Shown one piece after another: positions 5,537-13,402 of a stretch of DNA of 40,091 nt. Below the pieces are notes generated by a model, which worked only from the letters and a program-made list of their open reading frames with translations, ran no database searches and was not told the DNA's origin. The stretch comes from Lentilactobacillus sunkii DSM 19904. Its GTDB lineage: Bacteria > Bacillota > Bacilli > Lactobacillales > Lactobacillaceae. How positions within the stretch are numbered: the stretch's first letter is position 1; every line of letters begins with the position of its first letter. The position numbers and the translations under genes were made by a program. The DNA is taken from contig NZ_AZEA01000004.1 of the NCBI RefSeq assembly GCF_001435575.1, positions 1 to 40,091 on the forward strand, written 5' to 3'.

Positions 5537-7846
5537 TTATTTATAAATTGACGACAGGTCATACAGTACTCCTGATGAGCCCATTCCACCGGCTCCTGAC
5601 ATTGAGCCCCGTTGTTGAGTGGCCTTCTTATTCGTGTTAGCCGACCGCTTCTTAGGAGTGGTTTTGTTATTTTTCGACATTGAAGGTTTTGACCCGGGCT
5701 TGCCTTTACCCGATGGCATTTTGCCATTTTTGCCGGTTGGCTTTTGACCAGCTGGTTTTGATGGTGCTGACGACTTTTTCGATTTGGTAGAAGTGCCAGT
5801 TCCAGGTCCCCCAACGCCACCCATGGTGTTTGACGTGCTGGTTGACGATTGATACAGACTGGACTTGACTTTGGTAGCATGCTTCTTAATCCAGTTGATA
5901 ATTGCCGTATTTCCAGATCTACCAGAGTAGTAGAAATATTTCAGATCGCCATTTTTCACCAGCTTTTTAAATTGTGAAAGGGTGATCGCCGGATCGGTAC
6001 CATTAAAGCCACCCATGGCCATAACCGCTTTGCCGGTTTTAATGATGTATGGGGCCGCCGTTGTTGAATCACTGGTTGCAAACAGGTACTTTGCATTTCC
6101 CTGATGTTTTTCAACATAACTGAGGAGTTTCTTGTTGACGGAACTGTTACCCATACCGCCACCACCACCAGGCATCCCACTGCTGCTGGATGTTAATAGG
6201 GATGGCCCAGCGGTTGGAATCATCGCTGATTCAGCGGCAATGGTTGGGGTGAGTGACCACCAGGCTGGGGCTGCCATAATCGAAAGAATTCCACCGACCA
6301 AAAACGTCTGGAATGCTTTTCCACGGGGAAGAACTGCCAAACCAATCGAGAATCCAATGGCTGCAATTAAGATTGTCCAAGTCAACCATGGATAATAACT
6401 GTAGACGTACCAGGATTGAAGGGCCGCCGTTGCAATGATTGCCAACGGAAGCAGATAGAATTTCCAACTGGTTCGCAAGCTGTTTTTAAAGAGGCCGACA
6501 AGTGCGGTCAGACCGGTTCCAAATAGTGCAGCGATTGGTGGGGCGAGCATAATCATGTAATAGGGATGAAAGAAACTGGCAATACTGAAGAATCCGTAAA
6601 CGGGAACCAGCCAGCCGGTCCACAAGATTAATTGTTTTTGTTTAGATGAAAGACTGAACCAACGTTTGCGACGATCTCTGAAGTAAACCAGACCGCCAAT
6701 TAAACCGAATAACGCAAATGGCAGCAGCCAACTGACTTCTGGTCCAAGCGCAGACTGGAATAGTCTGAATGGCCCGGCAGTCCCGATATTAAAGGCACCG
6801 CCACCTCCGCCAGCACCGCCACCGGCACCCATTTTTCCTGGGCCGCCTTTCTTGGCGCCGTTTAGCTGACCTTTCATTTGTTTACCGCCAGGAGGGGTGC
6901 CAGTCTTACCGTTTTGTTTCATACCGGTTGGCACTTTTCCGCCGCCGGGCATGCCGCTACCTTTTTTATTCTGGGTCTTGCTGTTCATACCTGCGCCAAA
7001 TGTACCGCCGGTTCCTGTGGTTTGTCCCAGGAGCCGTTCACTTCCGTTGTATCCGAAAGCCAGCTCAAGCAGTGAGTTTGTCTCTGAACCACCTACATAT
7101 GGGCGGCTGCTGGCAGGGGTCATATCGACTGAGACCGGATACGCCAGTGTAAAGACCAGCAGTGACACCGATGCTAATGAAAGCTTATAAATCTTTTTCT
7201 TCCAGTTTTCATTTGCTGCCAGCCAGTAAAACAAATACATAGCAGGCAAGATCATGAATGCTTGGAGCATCTTGACGTTAAATGCAATTCCAATTAAGCC
7301 GAAACTGATCAAGAGTGACCAGATTTTGCGACTGCCAATGGCTTTTTCCAGGAAATACAGGGCCAACATGAGGAAGAACACCAGTGTCGCATCCATGTTG
7401 TTAGTTCTGGAATCAGCAACGACAATTGGTGTTAATGTCAACGCCAGCGCACTGAGCCGACCCGCATTCTTTCCAAAATAGGGTTGAACCAATCGGTACA
7501 TCAGATAAACCGACCCGACTCCGAATAGAACCGAGGGGAGAACAATGCTCCATCCATGGAGCCCAAAGATTTTGGCACTGATCGCCATGAACCAAAGCGC
7601 AACTGGTGGCTTATCGACTGTGATGTAACCAGCGGGATCAAAACTTCCGTACCAAAAATTATGGAAGCTTTCGGTCATACTTTTGATTGCCGCGGTATAA
7701 AAAGCATTCGCAGATCCGGCTTTCCAGATCTGCCACCCATAGAGGAACATGGCTAACAGCAGGATAACGCCGAGGATCCAATCAAATCTGAACCTGTGTT
7801 TTTGACGATTTTGGGTATTTTCAATATATGAATTATTGGCTGCCAT
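5537..7846 (-). CDS. YkcB-like GT39/PMT-family glycosyltransferase with Gly-rich inserts
   Basis: A 769-aa polytopic membrane GT-C enzyme, expected to transfer a sugar from a polyprenyl carrier to an extracytoplasmic acceptor. TM1 is at about residues 28-45. The conserved loop YGSFDPAGYITVDKPPVALW contains the aspartates typical of the YkcB family, and roughly ten more helices follow up to about residue 560. Two Gly/Lys/Met-rich low-complexity segments stand out: residues about 275-352 in an outer loop, and a basic Ser/Lys/Gly tail at about 662-765. A Gly-rich insert before FRLFQ is a trait I know from this family, while the long cationic tail seems more particular. ATG 7846 has GGAGG at 7860-7856, and the gene overlaps the end of gtrA by 14 bp. 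The acceptor (teichoic acid or protein) is unknown. Confidence 0.85.
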   Translation of the reverse strand: MAANNSYIENTQNRQKHRFRFDWILGVILLLAMFLYGWQIWKAGSANAFYTAAIKSMTESFHNFWYGSFDPAGYITVDKPPVALWFMAISAKIFGLHGWSIVLPSVLFGVGSVYLMYRLVQPYFGKNAGRLSALALTLTPIVVADSRTNNMDATLVFFLMLALYFLEKAIGSRKIWSLLISFGLIGIAFNVKMLQAFMILPAMYLFYWLAANENWKKKIYKLSLASVSLLVFTLAYPVSVDMTPASSRPYVGGSETNSLLELAFGYNGSERLLGQTTGTGGTFGAGMNSKTQNKKGSGMPGGGKVPTGMKQNGKTGTPPGGKQMKGQLNGAKKGGPGKMGAGGGAGGGGGAFNIGTAGPFRLFQSALGPEVSWLLPFALFGLIGGLVYFRDRRKRWFSLSSKQKQLILWTGWLVPVYGFFSIASFFHPYYMIMLAPPIAALFGTGLTALVGLFKNSLRTSWKFYLLPLAIIATAALQSWYVYSYYPWLTWTILIAAIGFSIGLAVLPRGKAFQTFLVGGILSIMAAPAWWSLTPTIAAESAMIPTAGPSLLTSSSSGMPGGGGGMGNSSVNKKLLSYVEKHQGNAKYLFATSDSTTAAPYIIKTGKAVMAMGGFNGTDPAITLSQFKKLVKNGDLKYFYYSGRSGNTAIINWIKKHATKVKSSLYQSSTSTSNTMGGVGGPGTGTSTKSKKSSAPSKPAGQKPTGKNGKMPSGKGKPGSKPSMSKNNKTTPKKRSANTNKKATQQRGSMSGAGGMGSSGVLYDLSSIYK

Positions 7847-8247
7847 AGTGGCGGACCTCCTTTAAAGTTGTTTTGTGGAATACCCAAAATTTTGAAAGCA
7901 GGAAATTGGTGGGTACTGTGATCATAAGACTAATGATTGGAATTAATCGACTGTCAATGAGTGGCCATCCACTCGCAAAATGTGCGAACAGGACACTGAT
8001 CAGCCAGGTAAACACATAGGTTGCATAGTATTTCCAAATGACTGACTTAACCGATGTTCCGGTTTGGAATACCCAGCGATTGCTCAAGGTCAACCCCAAC
8101 AATGAGGTGATTCCATATCCGATTGCCATTGCCACCGTTGCGTTGGTTGGGTTGAGCAATGCCAAGTAGATTACATAGGTTAAAACCGTGTTAATCAAGC
8201 CGGTGATGCCAAATTTAAATAATTGCTTTGTACTTGTTATGGCTCAT
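7833..8247 (-). CDS. gtrA: GtrA-family membrane protein with apparent 5' frameshift
   Basis: A small protein with four transmembrane segments of the GtrA/GtcA family, thought to help flip or present undecaprenyl-linked sugars. The clear part starts KFGITGLINTVLTYVIY and ends at 7833, overlapping the GT39 start. No good start codon exists in that frame: the TTG at 8198 has no ribosome site and would cut into the first helix. A well-placed ATG at 8247 with AAAGGAG upstream reads MSHNKYKAII and then meets a stop (TAA) in another frame. Removing one T from the ATTTAAATTT stretch (about 8213-8220) joins the two into a normal family N-terminus, MSHNKYKAIIKFGITGL. The 415-bp span is one base over a codon multiple. 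Causes could be mutation, sequencing error, slippage or phase variation. Confidence 0.75.
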
Positions 8248-8273
8248 TCACTCCTTTCTTAATTGCTGAAATG

Positions 8274-8306
8274 AGTTTATCTGTTCAACCATAAAACAAG
8301 CTTAAA
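8274..8306 (-). promoter_or_regulatory. Candidate CiaR box and -10 of the gtrA operon
   Basis: Read on the minus strand, TTTAAG-CTTGT-TTTATG (8306-8290) matches the streptococcal CiaR direct repeat TTTAAG-N5-TTTAAG at 11 of 12 positions. It is followed after exactly 10 bases by TAAACT (8279-8274), a plausible -10, about 27 bases before the gtrA ATG. The neighbouring divergent genes encode a CiaR/CiaH pair. Regulation by it is an inference. Confidence 0.55.
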
Positions 8307-8340
8307 ACTTTTGATTTATGATAAGTTATGTCTAACTTAG

Positions 8341-8369
8341 TTGACGGCTCAGAAAAAAACCTTTAATTT
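8341..8369 (+). promoter_or_regulatory. Predicted promoter of ciaRH
   Basis: -35 TTGACG (8341-8346) and -10 TAATTT (8364-8369) are separated by 17 bases. The -10 ends about 50 bases before the ciaR start. Confidence 0.5.
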
Positions 8370-8418
8370 AATGACAATAGACAAAAGGACAAATCTTAGA
8401 AAACGAGGTAACAATTGA

Positions 8419-9111
8419 ATGAAAGAACTTCATATACTAATAATTGAAGATGACGAAGATCTGGCTAAGAGCCTCCAGCTTTTCCTTGACGAATTTGCAC
8501 AGACAACGGTCTCCCATGATGGCTTTGAAGGCCAAATGCTGGGACAGGAAGGGATTTATGATCTGGTGGTACTAGACTTGATGTTGCCTCAGGTCAGCGG
8601 CTACGATATTTTGAAGCATTGGCGAACCGAGGATCACTTAAGCATGCCGGTATTGATTTTGACTGCCAAAGACACCTTGGACGATAAAGTTCACGGCTTT
8701 GAACTCGGAGCGGATGATTATCTGACCAAGCCATTCCACCGTGAAGAGCTGATTATGCGGGTAAAAGCACTGCTCAAACGAAGCGGCCATCTTGGCGATG
8801 ATAACACGTTGTCGGTCGGTCCCTTTAAAGTCAATTTGAGCAACCGAATTGTCGAGGTTAACGGCAAGGAGCTAGAGTTGAACGGTAAGGAATTCGATTT
8901 ATTGGTATACTTTATCCAAAATCCCGATACGATTATCACCAAGGATCAAATTTTTGACCGCTTATGGGGATTTGAGTCTGAGACGGCTATCTCTGTGGTC
9001 GAGGTCTATATGAGCAATTTACGAAAAAAACTCAAAAAAGCCTCATCCCTTCAGCCCATCAAGACTTTGCGAAACGTCGGTTATATGTTTGAAACGGAGG
9101 AATCGGATTGA
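8419..9111 (+). CDS. ciaR: Response regulator CiaR (OmpR family)
   Basis: A 230-aa cytoplasmic response regulator. The receiver domain (1 to about 120) has the acidic pocket E10-D11-D12, the phospho-acceptor D53 in VVLDLMLP, a Thr in LILTAKD, and K in TKPF. The winged-helix DNA-binding domain fills residues 130-228. The stretches GKEFDLLVYF, QIFDRLWGF and ISVVEVYMSNLRKKLK are nearly those of pneumococcal CiaR, which makes the orthology convincing. CiaRH in streptococci responds to envelope stress, beta-lactams and competence state. ATG 8419 follows GAGGTAACA. The next gene overlaps by 4 bp, and the divergent operon encodes envelope glycosylation proteins. Confidence 0.92.
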   Translation: MKELHILIIEDDEDLAKSLQLFLDEFAQTTVSHDGFEGQMLGQEGIYDLVVLDLMLPQVSGYDILKHWRTEDHLSMPVLILTAKDTLDDKVHGFELGADDYLTKPFHREELIMRVKALLKRSGHLGDDNTLSVGPFKVNLSNRIVEVNGKELELNGKEFDLLVYFIQNPDTIITKDQIFDRLWGFESETAISVVEVYMSNLRKKLKKASSLQPIKTLRNVGYMFETEESD

Positions 9112-10421
9112 AAAAACGCGATCCGCAGCAAAAACAGCAGCTATCACTTTTCGTTAAAGAATTGGTGGGGTTTGCCCTGTTATTTGCTGTGCTTGGGTTA
9201 GTGGTGTTCTTCTTCTTTCACCAATCAATTTATAAAAATATTGACCAGGGCCTGGTTACCCAAAAACAAAATGTGTTGAGTAACCGTAAAGCGCCGCAGT
9301 TTCGGACCGGTGGCGGGAATGCGCAGTCTCCGGCTCCTGCAAAGCCGAATAACGGCGACACGCCATTTCGAACCAATATTTTAGTTTTCAATAAAAAGGG
9401 TCAGATTATTAATGCTCAAATGTTAGGTAATCGGATTTATAATTTGTTTATTAATACGGAACTGGATAAATCCGAGGTCAACAAGGTTCGTGAAGTGACA
9501 TTAATGTCGACGGATAACACCCTCCATTACTTCAGAACGTTGCTGATTAAGGTGCCAAAATCCAATTCAAATCCCATTTATGCAGGAAATTACGTTTTAA
9601 TCTTAGAAAACATTGATACTGACCTAATGGCGGTCAATAGTTTTAAGCGTTCGCTGTTAATCACACTGTTCTTCTTCTGGATTGTCGCGATCGCAATTGC
9701 TTACTACCTTTCCCGATCAAGCATGAGACCGATCATGGAAGCATGGAAACGTCAGCGCCAATTCAGTGCAAATGCCGCTCACGAATTACGAACCCCACTG
9801 ACGGTTATCCAAAATCAAATGGAGTACATGCTGACCAAACCGAAGACTAAAGTGATTGATCAGGTTGATCCAATTTCAACTTCCCTTGACGAAGTCCGCC
9901 ACCTGCAGACGCTGACAAACCGTTTGTTGATGCTGGCACGTTCGGATTCGGGAAGAATCGAAATCAATAAGGTGGAAGTCGACCTGCAACCATGGTTTAA
10001 ACAAATTCTCAAACCGTATGAAGATATTGCTGCCAGTCAGCACAAATCGATGGTGACCGTTCTTAAAGCAGAAGGATCCGGTCATTTAGACGAAGACTTG
10101 ATCCGCCAGCTTTTAATTATTTTGCTGGATAACGCAATCAAATATACACCTGCCGGGGGAACGGTAACAGTGCTGACACTGCTCGTCCGTGATCGGTTGA
10201 CTATTGAGGTTCGAGATACCGGAGCCGGAATTCCCGATGCGGACAAAAAACGCATTTTTGAAAGATTCTACCGTTCGGATAAATCAAGAAATTCAAAAAC
10301 TGGTGGCAACGGCCTGGGATTGGCCATCGCCAAGTGGATTGTTCAGCAGCATGCCGGAACAATTACTGTCAAGGATAACCATCCAAAGGGAACTGTATTT
10401 AGCGTTTCTTTCAAGATTTGA
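9108..10421 (+). CDS. ciaH: Sensor histidine kinase CiaH
   Basis: A 437-aa membrane histidine kinase paired with CiaR. TM1 is at about residues 15-38 and TM2 at about 183-203, enclosing an extracytoplasmic domain of about 145 residues. That domain has a Pro/Gly/Asn-rich stretch at about residues 60-85. No clear HAMP domain is seen, as is usual for CiaH. The phospho-acceptor is H225 in FSANAAHELRTPLT. The ATPase domain shows LLDNAIKYTPAGG (N box), DTGAGIP (G1), FERFYR (F) and GGNGLGLAIA (G2). It starts at TTG 9108, overlapping the ciaR stop (translational coupling), with GGAGG upstream. It ends before a terminator shared with the convergent gshA. Confidence 0.92.
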   Translation: MKKRDPQQKQQLSLFVKELVGFALLFAVLGLVVFFFFHQSIYKNIDQGLVTQKQNVLSNRKAPQFRTGGGNAQSPAPAKPNNGDTPFRTNILVFNKKGQIINAQMLGNRIYNLFINTELDKSEVNKVREVTLMSTDNTLHYFRTLLIKVPKSNSNPIYAGNYVLILENIDTDLMAVNSFKRSLLITLFFFWIVAIAIAYYLSRSSMRPIMEAWKRQRQFSANAAHELRTPLTVIQNQMEYMLTKPKTKVIDQVDPISTSLDEVRHLQTLTNRLLMLARSDSGRIEINKVEVDLQPWFKQILKPYEDIAASQHKSMVTVLKAEGSGHLDEDLIRQLLIILLDNAIKYTPAGGTVTVLTLLVRDRLTIEVRDTGAGIPDADKKRIFERFYRSDKSRNSKTGGNGLGLAIAKWIVQQHAGTITVKDNHPKGTVFSVSFKI

Positions 10422-10475
10422 TCGTTATAGAATGTTTTTCAATTTATGGTAATATTTCTACTAAGCTCATACAAA

Positions 10476-10525
10476 AAAAGACAAACCAACAATTTCCGAA
10501 TTCGGAGATGATTGGTTTGTCTTTT
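10476..10525. terminator. Bidirectional terminator between ciaH and gshA
   Basis: Arms AAAAGACAAACCAA (10476-10489) and TTGGTTTGTCTTTT (10512-10525) are perfectly complementary. The enclosed segment carries a second small palindrome, CCGAATTCGG. A and T tracts on both sides suit the two convergent genes. Confidence 0.9.
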
Positions 10526-10542
10526 ATTTTGTAGTTAAAGTT

Positions 10543-12075
10543 CTAAATCTTATCTTGTTCTGCGGCTTTTTTGATACCTGGAAATAAATCGTACAAGTAC
10601 GTCAACGGTTCCACTTTACCAACTTTATCTGTATAGACAACCTGGGTAACGTTGTCGTAAGTCAGGGTAATTAAGGATTCGCCATCCTCATCCTTGACCA
10701 CATAGTATCGGATTCCAAGCTGTATGGCATGAAAAATCAGGCGTTGCGCATCAAAGGAAATGTTTCCCATAGAGGGCAGTAGTGTTGGGGCACCGAGACG
10801 CTGTGCCCGCCGTCTTTTTGCAACGGTAACGCCAAAATCCATTAAGCTGTCGTTTTTGATGTGTTTGAGAAGCATCGCTGACGCCGTCAATTCAGGGTGG
10901 GTGATAACCTCACTGAAATCGTCCAATGCTTGGAGCTGTTCAGAGTGGGCATGAAGTGATTTTGCCATGCTGATTAATTCTTTAAAAATCTTCATTCCTT
11001 CCGCTTCCTTGAACGTTACCTGATCAGGATTTTCAAGGGCCACCTGATTATTGTCGGCAAATGACTGTTGTAAATCATCGGCAATATTTTCATGATCTAC
11101 TGGAGTTACCAATAAATAGACCAGGAAGAATTTTAGAAAATACATTGCATGACGGCTAAGGCCGTTTGGGGTGAAGGGGGTGTTATCGAGAACTCGGAAC
11201 TCCAAATAAGAAATGCCTTTTGTCCGGTAATCTTTGATTAATTCCTGCCCGCGTAGTCGAACCGGCCCATAGAATTCTGCTTTTGAATATAATTCATGGT
11301 CATCAATTGCACTGTTCAAACCATTAATATAGTGGTCCAAGCTCGCATAGATGGTTGTATCGACTTTGTCTTCCGGTTCATTGACATAACCGTAGATACT
11401 GTTTCGAATACTACGGACAGGATGGCTGAGCTGTTCCGGTGTTTTTCCAGAGAAAAAGCCTTTTTCAGCAATCGGGCTGGCACCGAACAAGTAGGTTAAC
11501 AGCCAACGGTGAAGGACGAAGTTTTGAGCCAGTTGGAAATACAGCGCATTTTTGAATTCAACCAATGACTTGAACTGGTCTCGGTAATGGACGTACAGTC
11601 GGTTGATCACCGGCTCAGGAATGCTGAAGTTGACATGAACGCCGGTAATAATTTTACGGGCGACGCCGTACTTGTCGGTTAAATAATCTCGATACTTCGC
11701 ATAAGCCGGTCGGCCAAAATGTTTCTTGATGAATTCTTTATCTTCGGCATTCATTGCCGGTGGCATACTGAGCGGCCAAAACGCTTCTGACTTATCGATT
11801 GAGCGGGTCAGAACAGTCTGAAGGGTATCCAGCTGATCCAAGACCCCGCCGATATTTGGATTGGGGTCGGTAATAATTTCGTTCATTGATTCCGAAAAAT
11901 CTGATTGTAAGTATGGATGATAACGTCTGGAGCCCAAATTTTGTGGATAGGGCAGTTGACTAAGTCGGCCGTGATTATCGATTCGGTGCTCCTCAATTTC
12001 GATACCAATTAGGCTATGATAAAGCTGTTCAGCAACGTGTTCTTCTTGAATGTATGTTAGTAAGTTTTTCAGCAT
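10543..12075 (-). CDS. gshA: Glutamate-cysteine ligase (gamma-glutamylcysteine synthetase)
   Basis: A 510-aa cytoplasmic enzyme that joins Glu and Cys with ATP, the first step of glutathione synthesis. It resembles the E. coli GshA-type fold and the N-terminal half of the bifunctional GshAB of streptococci and lactobacilli; recognisable parts include IGIEIEEHRI near the start, GVHVNFSIPEP, and SYLEFRVLDNTPF. No ATP-grasp domain follows, so the window shows only the ligase step. The product may be gamma-glutamylcysteine, or a separate gshB may exist elsewhere. ATG 12075 follows a GGGGGA site. It is divergent from coiA, with an inverted repeat in between, and close to the spx/spxH loci, which fits a thiol-redox theme without proving co-regulation. 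Confidence 0.88.
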   Translation of the reverse strand: MLKNLLTYIQEEHVAEQLYHSLIGIEIEEHRIDNHGRLSQLPYPQNLGSRRYHPYLQSDFSESMNEIITDPNPNIGGVLDQLDTLQTVLTRSIDKSEAFWPLSMPPAMNAEDKEFIKKHFGRPAYAKYRDYLTDKYGVARKIITGVHVNFSIPEPVINRLYVHYRDQFKSLVEFKNALYFQLAQNFVLHRWLLTYLFGASPIAEKGFFSGKTPEQLSHPVRSIRNSIYGYVNEPEDKVDTTIYASLDHYINGLNSAIDDHELYSKAEFYGPVRLRGQELIKDYRTKGISYLEFRVLDNTPFTPNGLSRHAMYFLKFFLVYLLVTPVDHENIADDLQQSFADNNQVALENPDQVTFKEAEGMKIFKELISMAKSLHAHSEQLQALDDFSEVITHPELTASAMLLKHIKNDSLMDFGVTVAKRRRAQRLGAPTLLPSMGNISFDAQRLIFHAIQLGIRYYVVKDEDGESLITLTYDNVTQVVYTDKVGKVEPLTYLYDLFPGIKKAAEQDKI

Positions 12076-12125
12076 GTTAGTCCCCCGGCCGGATTGATTT
12101 ACTCACAATTATAAACAAATATCAG

Positions 12126-12152
12126 CAGAATGGTAGTATTACTGCCGTTCTG
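12126..12152. repeat. Inverted repeat in the gshA-coiA divergent region
   Basis: Arms CAGAATGGTAGT and ACTGCCGTTCTG pair over 12 bp (with G-T wobbles) around a 3-base loop ATT. There is no T tract, so it is not a terminator. Its place between two divergent starts suggests an operator or an RNA hairpin in the leader of one of them. Confidence 0.5.
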
Positions 12153-12230
12153 ATCAAAACGTAAGGATATTTTTAATTTCTAAACAAAATTCGCACTGTT
12201 TTCCGTAGATAAATTAGAGAAGGTGAAAAC

Positions 12231-13370
12231 ATGCTGATAGCAATGATGAACGAACAATTAATTAACGCGACTGAGCTAACACGCGACATGATTATAAAAG
12301 ATCAATTAATTTGCCCATGCTGTAAGGAAAGGGTTATTTTTAAGCACGGAAAATATCGAATCCCTCATTTCAGTCACAAAACCAACTCGATTTGTCGACA
12401 TTTCAGCGAAAATGAAAGTCAGGCTCACTTGACCGGTAAACTGGTCTTTCAAAAACAACTTGAACAAATGGGCATTAAGACCGTCTTGGAATATAATCTG
12501 CCGGACATTGAGCAGCGGGCGGATGTGTTCCTACCCGATGAACAGGCAATCTTAGAATACCAGTGCAGTCCGATTTCATATGCGGATATTGCCCGGCGGA
12601 CGGTCAACTACAAGAAACTGGGGATCGATGTTTTATGGATTCTGGGCGACCGTCATTTAAATGCCGCCAAGCGGTTGGACGGGGTGGCCAAGTTTGCTCG
12701 ATTTCATACCAAACTGGGCTTTTATATCGTGTTTTATTCGGCAAGTAATCGTCAATTTCGGCTTGACTTTCAAATCAGGGAAGTTTCAGGGAAATTAACC
12801 AGTCAGGTGCGTTTATTTACTGATCTAAAGGAACTGAAAAAATTTGTGGGACGCGTCAAACAAGATGCTGCTATCTGTTCTGAACGCCGAAGTCGTCTGT
12901 TGATGTTAAATCAGATTAAACGCATTCAGAGAGGCGTTGTGATGCAGAATTCAACCTATCTCGATATGATTACAGCCTGCTACCGGCAGGGGAAGATTTT
13001 CGTGGGATGCCCAATCGTCTGCCATGGAAAAAGTGGGGATGGCCTGCCGATTTTTCGGCGTTGCGGCTTGTGTTGGCGGGTATGGATCGTCCTCCAACTC
13101 TTCTCAGGGGAATATGACGAGGTGTCCAACCAACAGTTGAACTGGCTGTTCAAACAGTCAGTTCAACTGTTTGGCCAGCAATTTGCCCAAGTTGATGACT
13201 ATGTCCGGCTTTTCCAAATGGCATTTACAAGCTTCATTTTCAGCTTACGGGCCAATGGTTATCTTCGCCATACCATTAACGGTGTGAAGATTATCCAATC
13301 GCCAACTTGGTTTGACAGTTATGATCAAAAAAGGCAATATATTATGACTGAAAAGCCCGTGGTGTGCTAA
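12231..13370 (+). CDS. coiA: Competence protein CoiA
   Basis: A 379-aa CoiA-family protein, which in naturally transformable Firmicutes helps process incoming DNA through RecA-mediated recombination. The N-terminal zinc-ribbon-like part reads CPCCKERVIFKHGKYRIPHF. A nuclease-like core follows, with LPDIEQRADVFL and ILEYQCSPIS (Asp and E-x-Q of a restriction-type fold), then WILGDRHL. The C-terminal half is the less conserved helical part. ATG 12231 has AAGGTGA six bases upstream. pepF follows 32 bp downstream, a pairing conserved from Bacillus (yjbF-yjbG) to lactobacilli. Presence of the gene does not show that the strain is competent. Confidence 0.92.
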   Translation: MLIAMMNEQLINATELTRDMIIKDQLICPCCKERVIFKHGKYRIPHFSHKTNSICRHFSENESQAHLTGKLVFQKQLEQMGIKTVLEYNLPDIEQRADVFLPDEQAILEYQCSPISYADIARRTVNYKKLGIDVLWILGDRHLNAAKRLDGVAKFARFHTKLGFYIVFYSASNRQFRLDFQIREVSGKLTSQVRLFTDLKELKKFVGRVKQDAAICSERRSRLLMLNQIKRIQRGVVMQNSTYLDMITACYRQGKIFVGCPIVCHGKSGDGLPIFRRCGLCWRVWIVLQLFSGEYDEVSNQQLNWLFKQSVQLFGQQFAQVDDYVRLFQMAFTSFIFSLRANGYLRHTINGVKIIQSPTWFDSYDQKRQYIMTEKPVVC

Positions 13371-13402
13371 CCTATTGTTAACTAACAATTAAGGAGGACA
13401 TT

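Noticed and set aside
6132-7756. Plus-strand frames opposite the GT39 gene
   Set aside because: They are shadows created by the Gly-rich codons of the minus-strand gene; they lack ribosome sites and family signatures.
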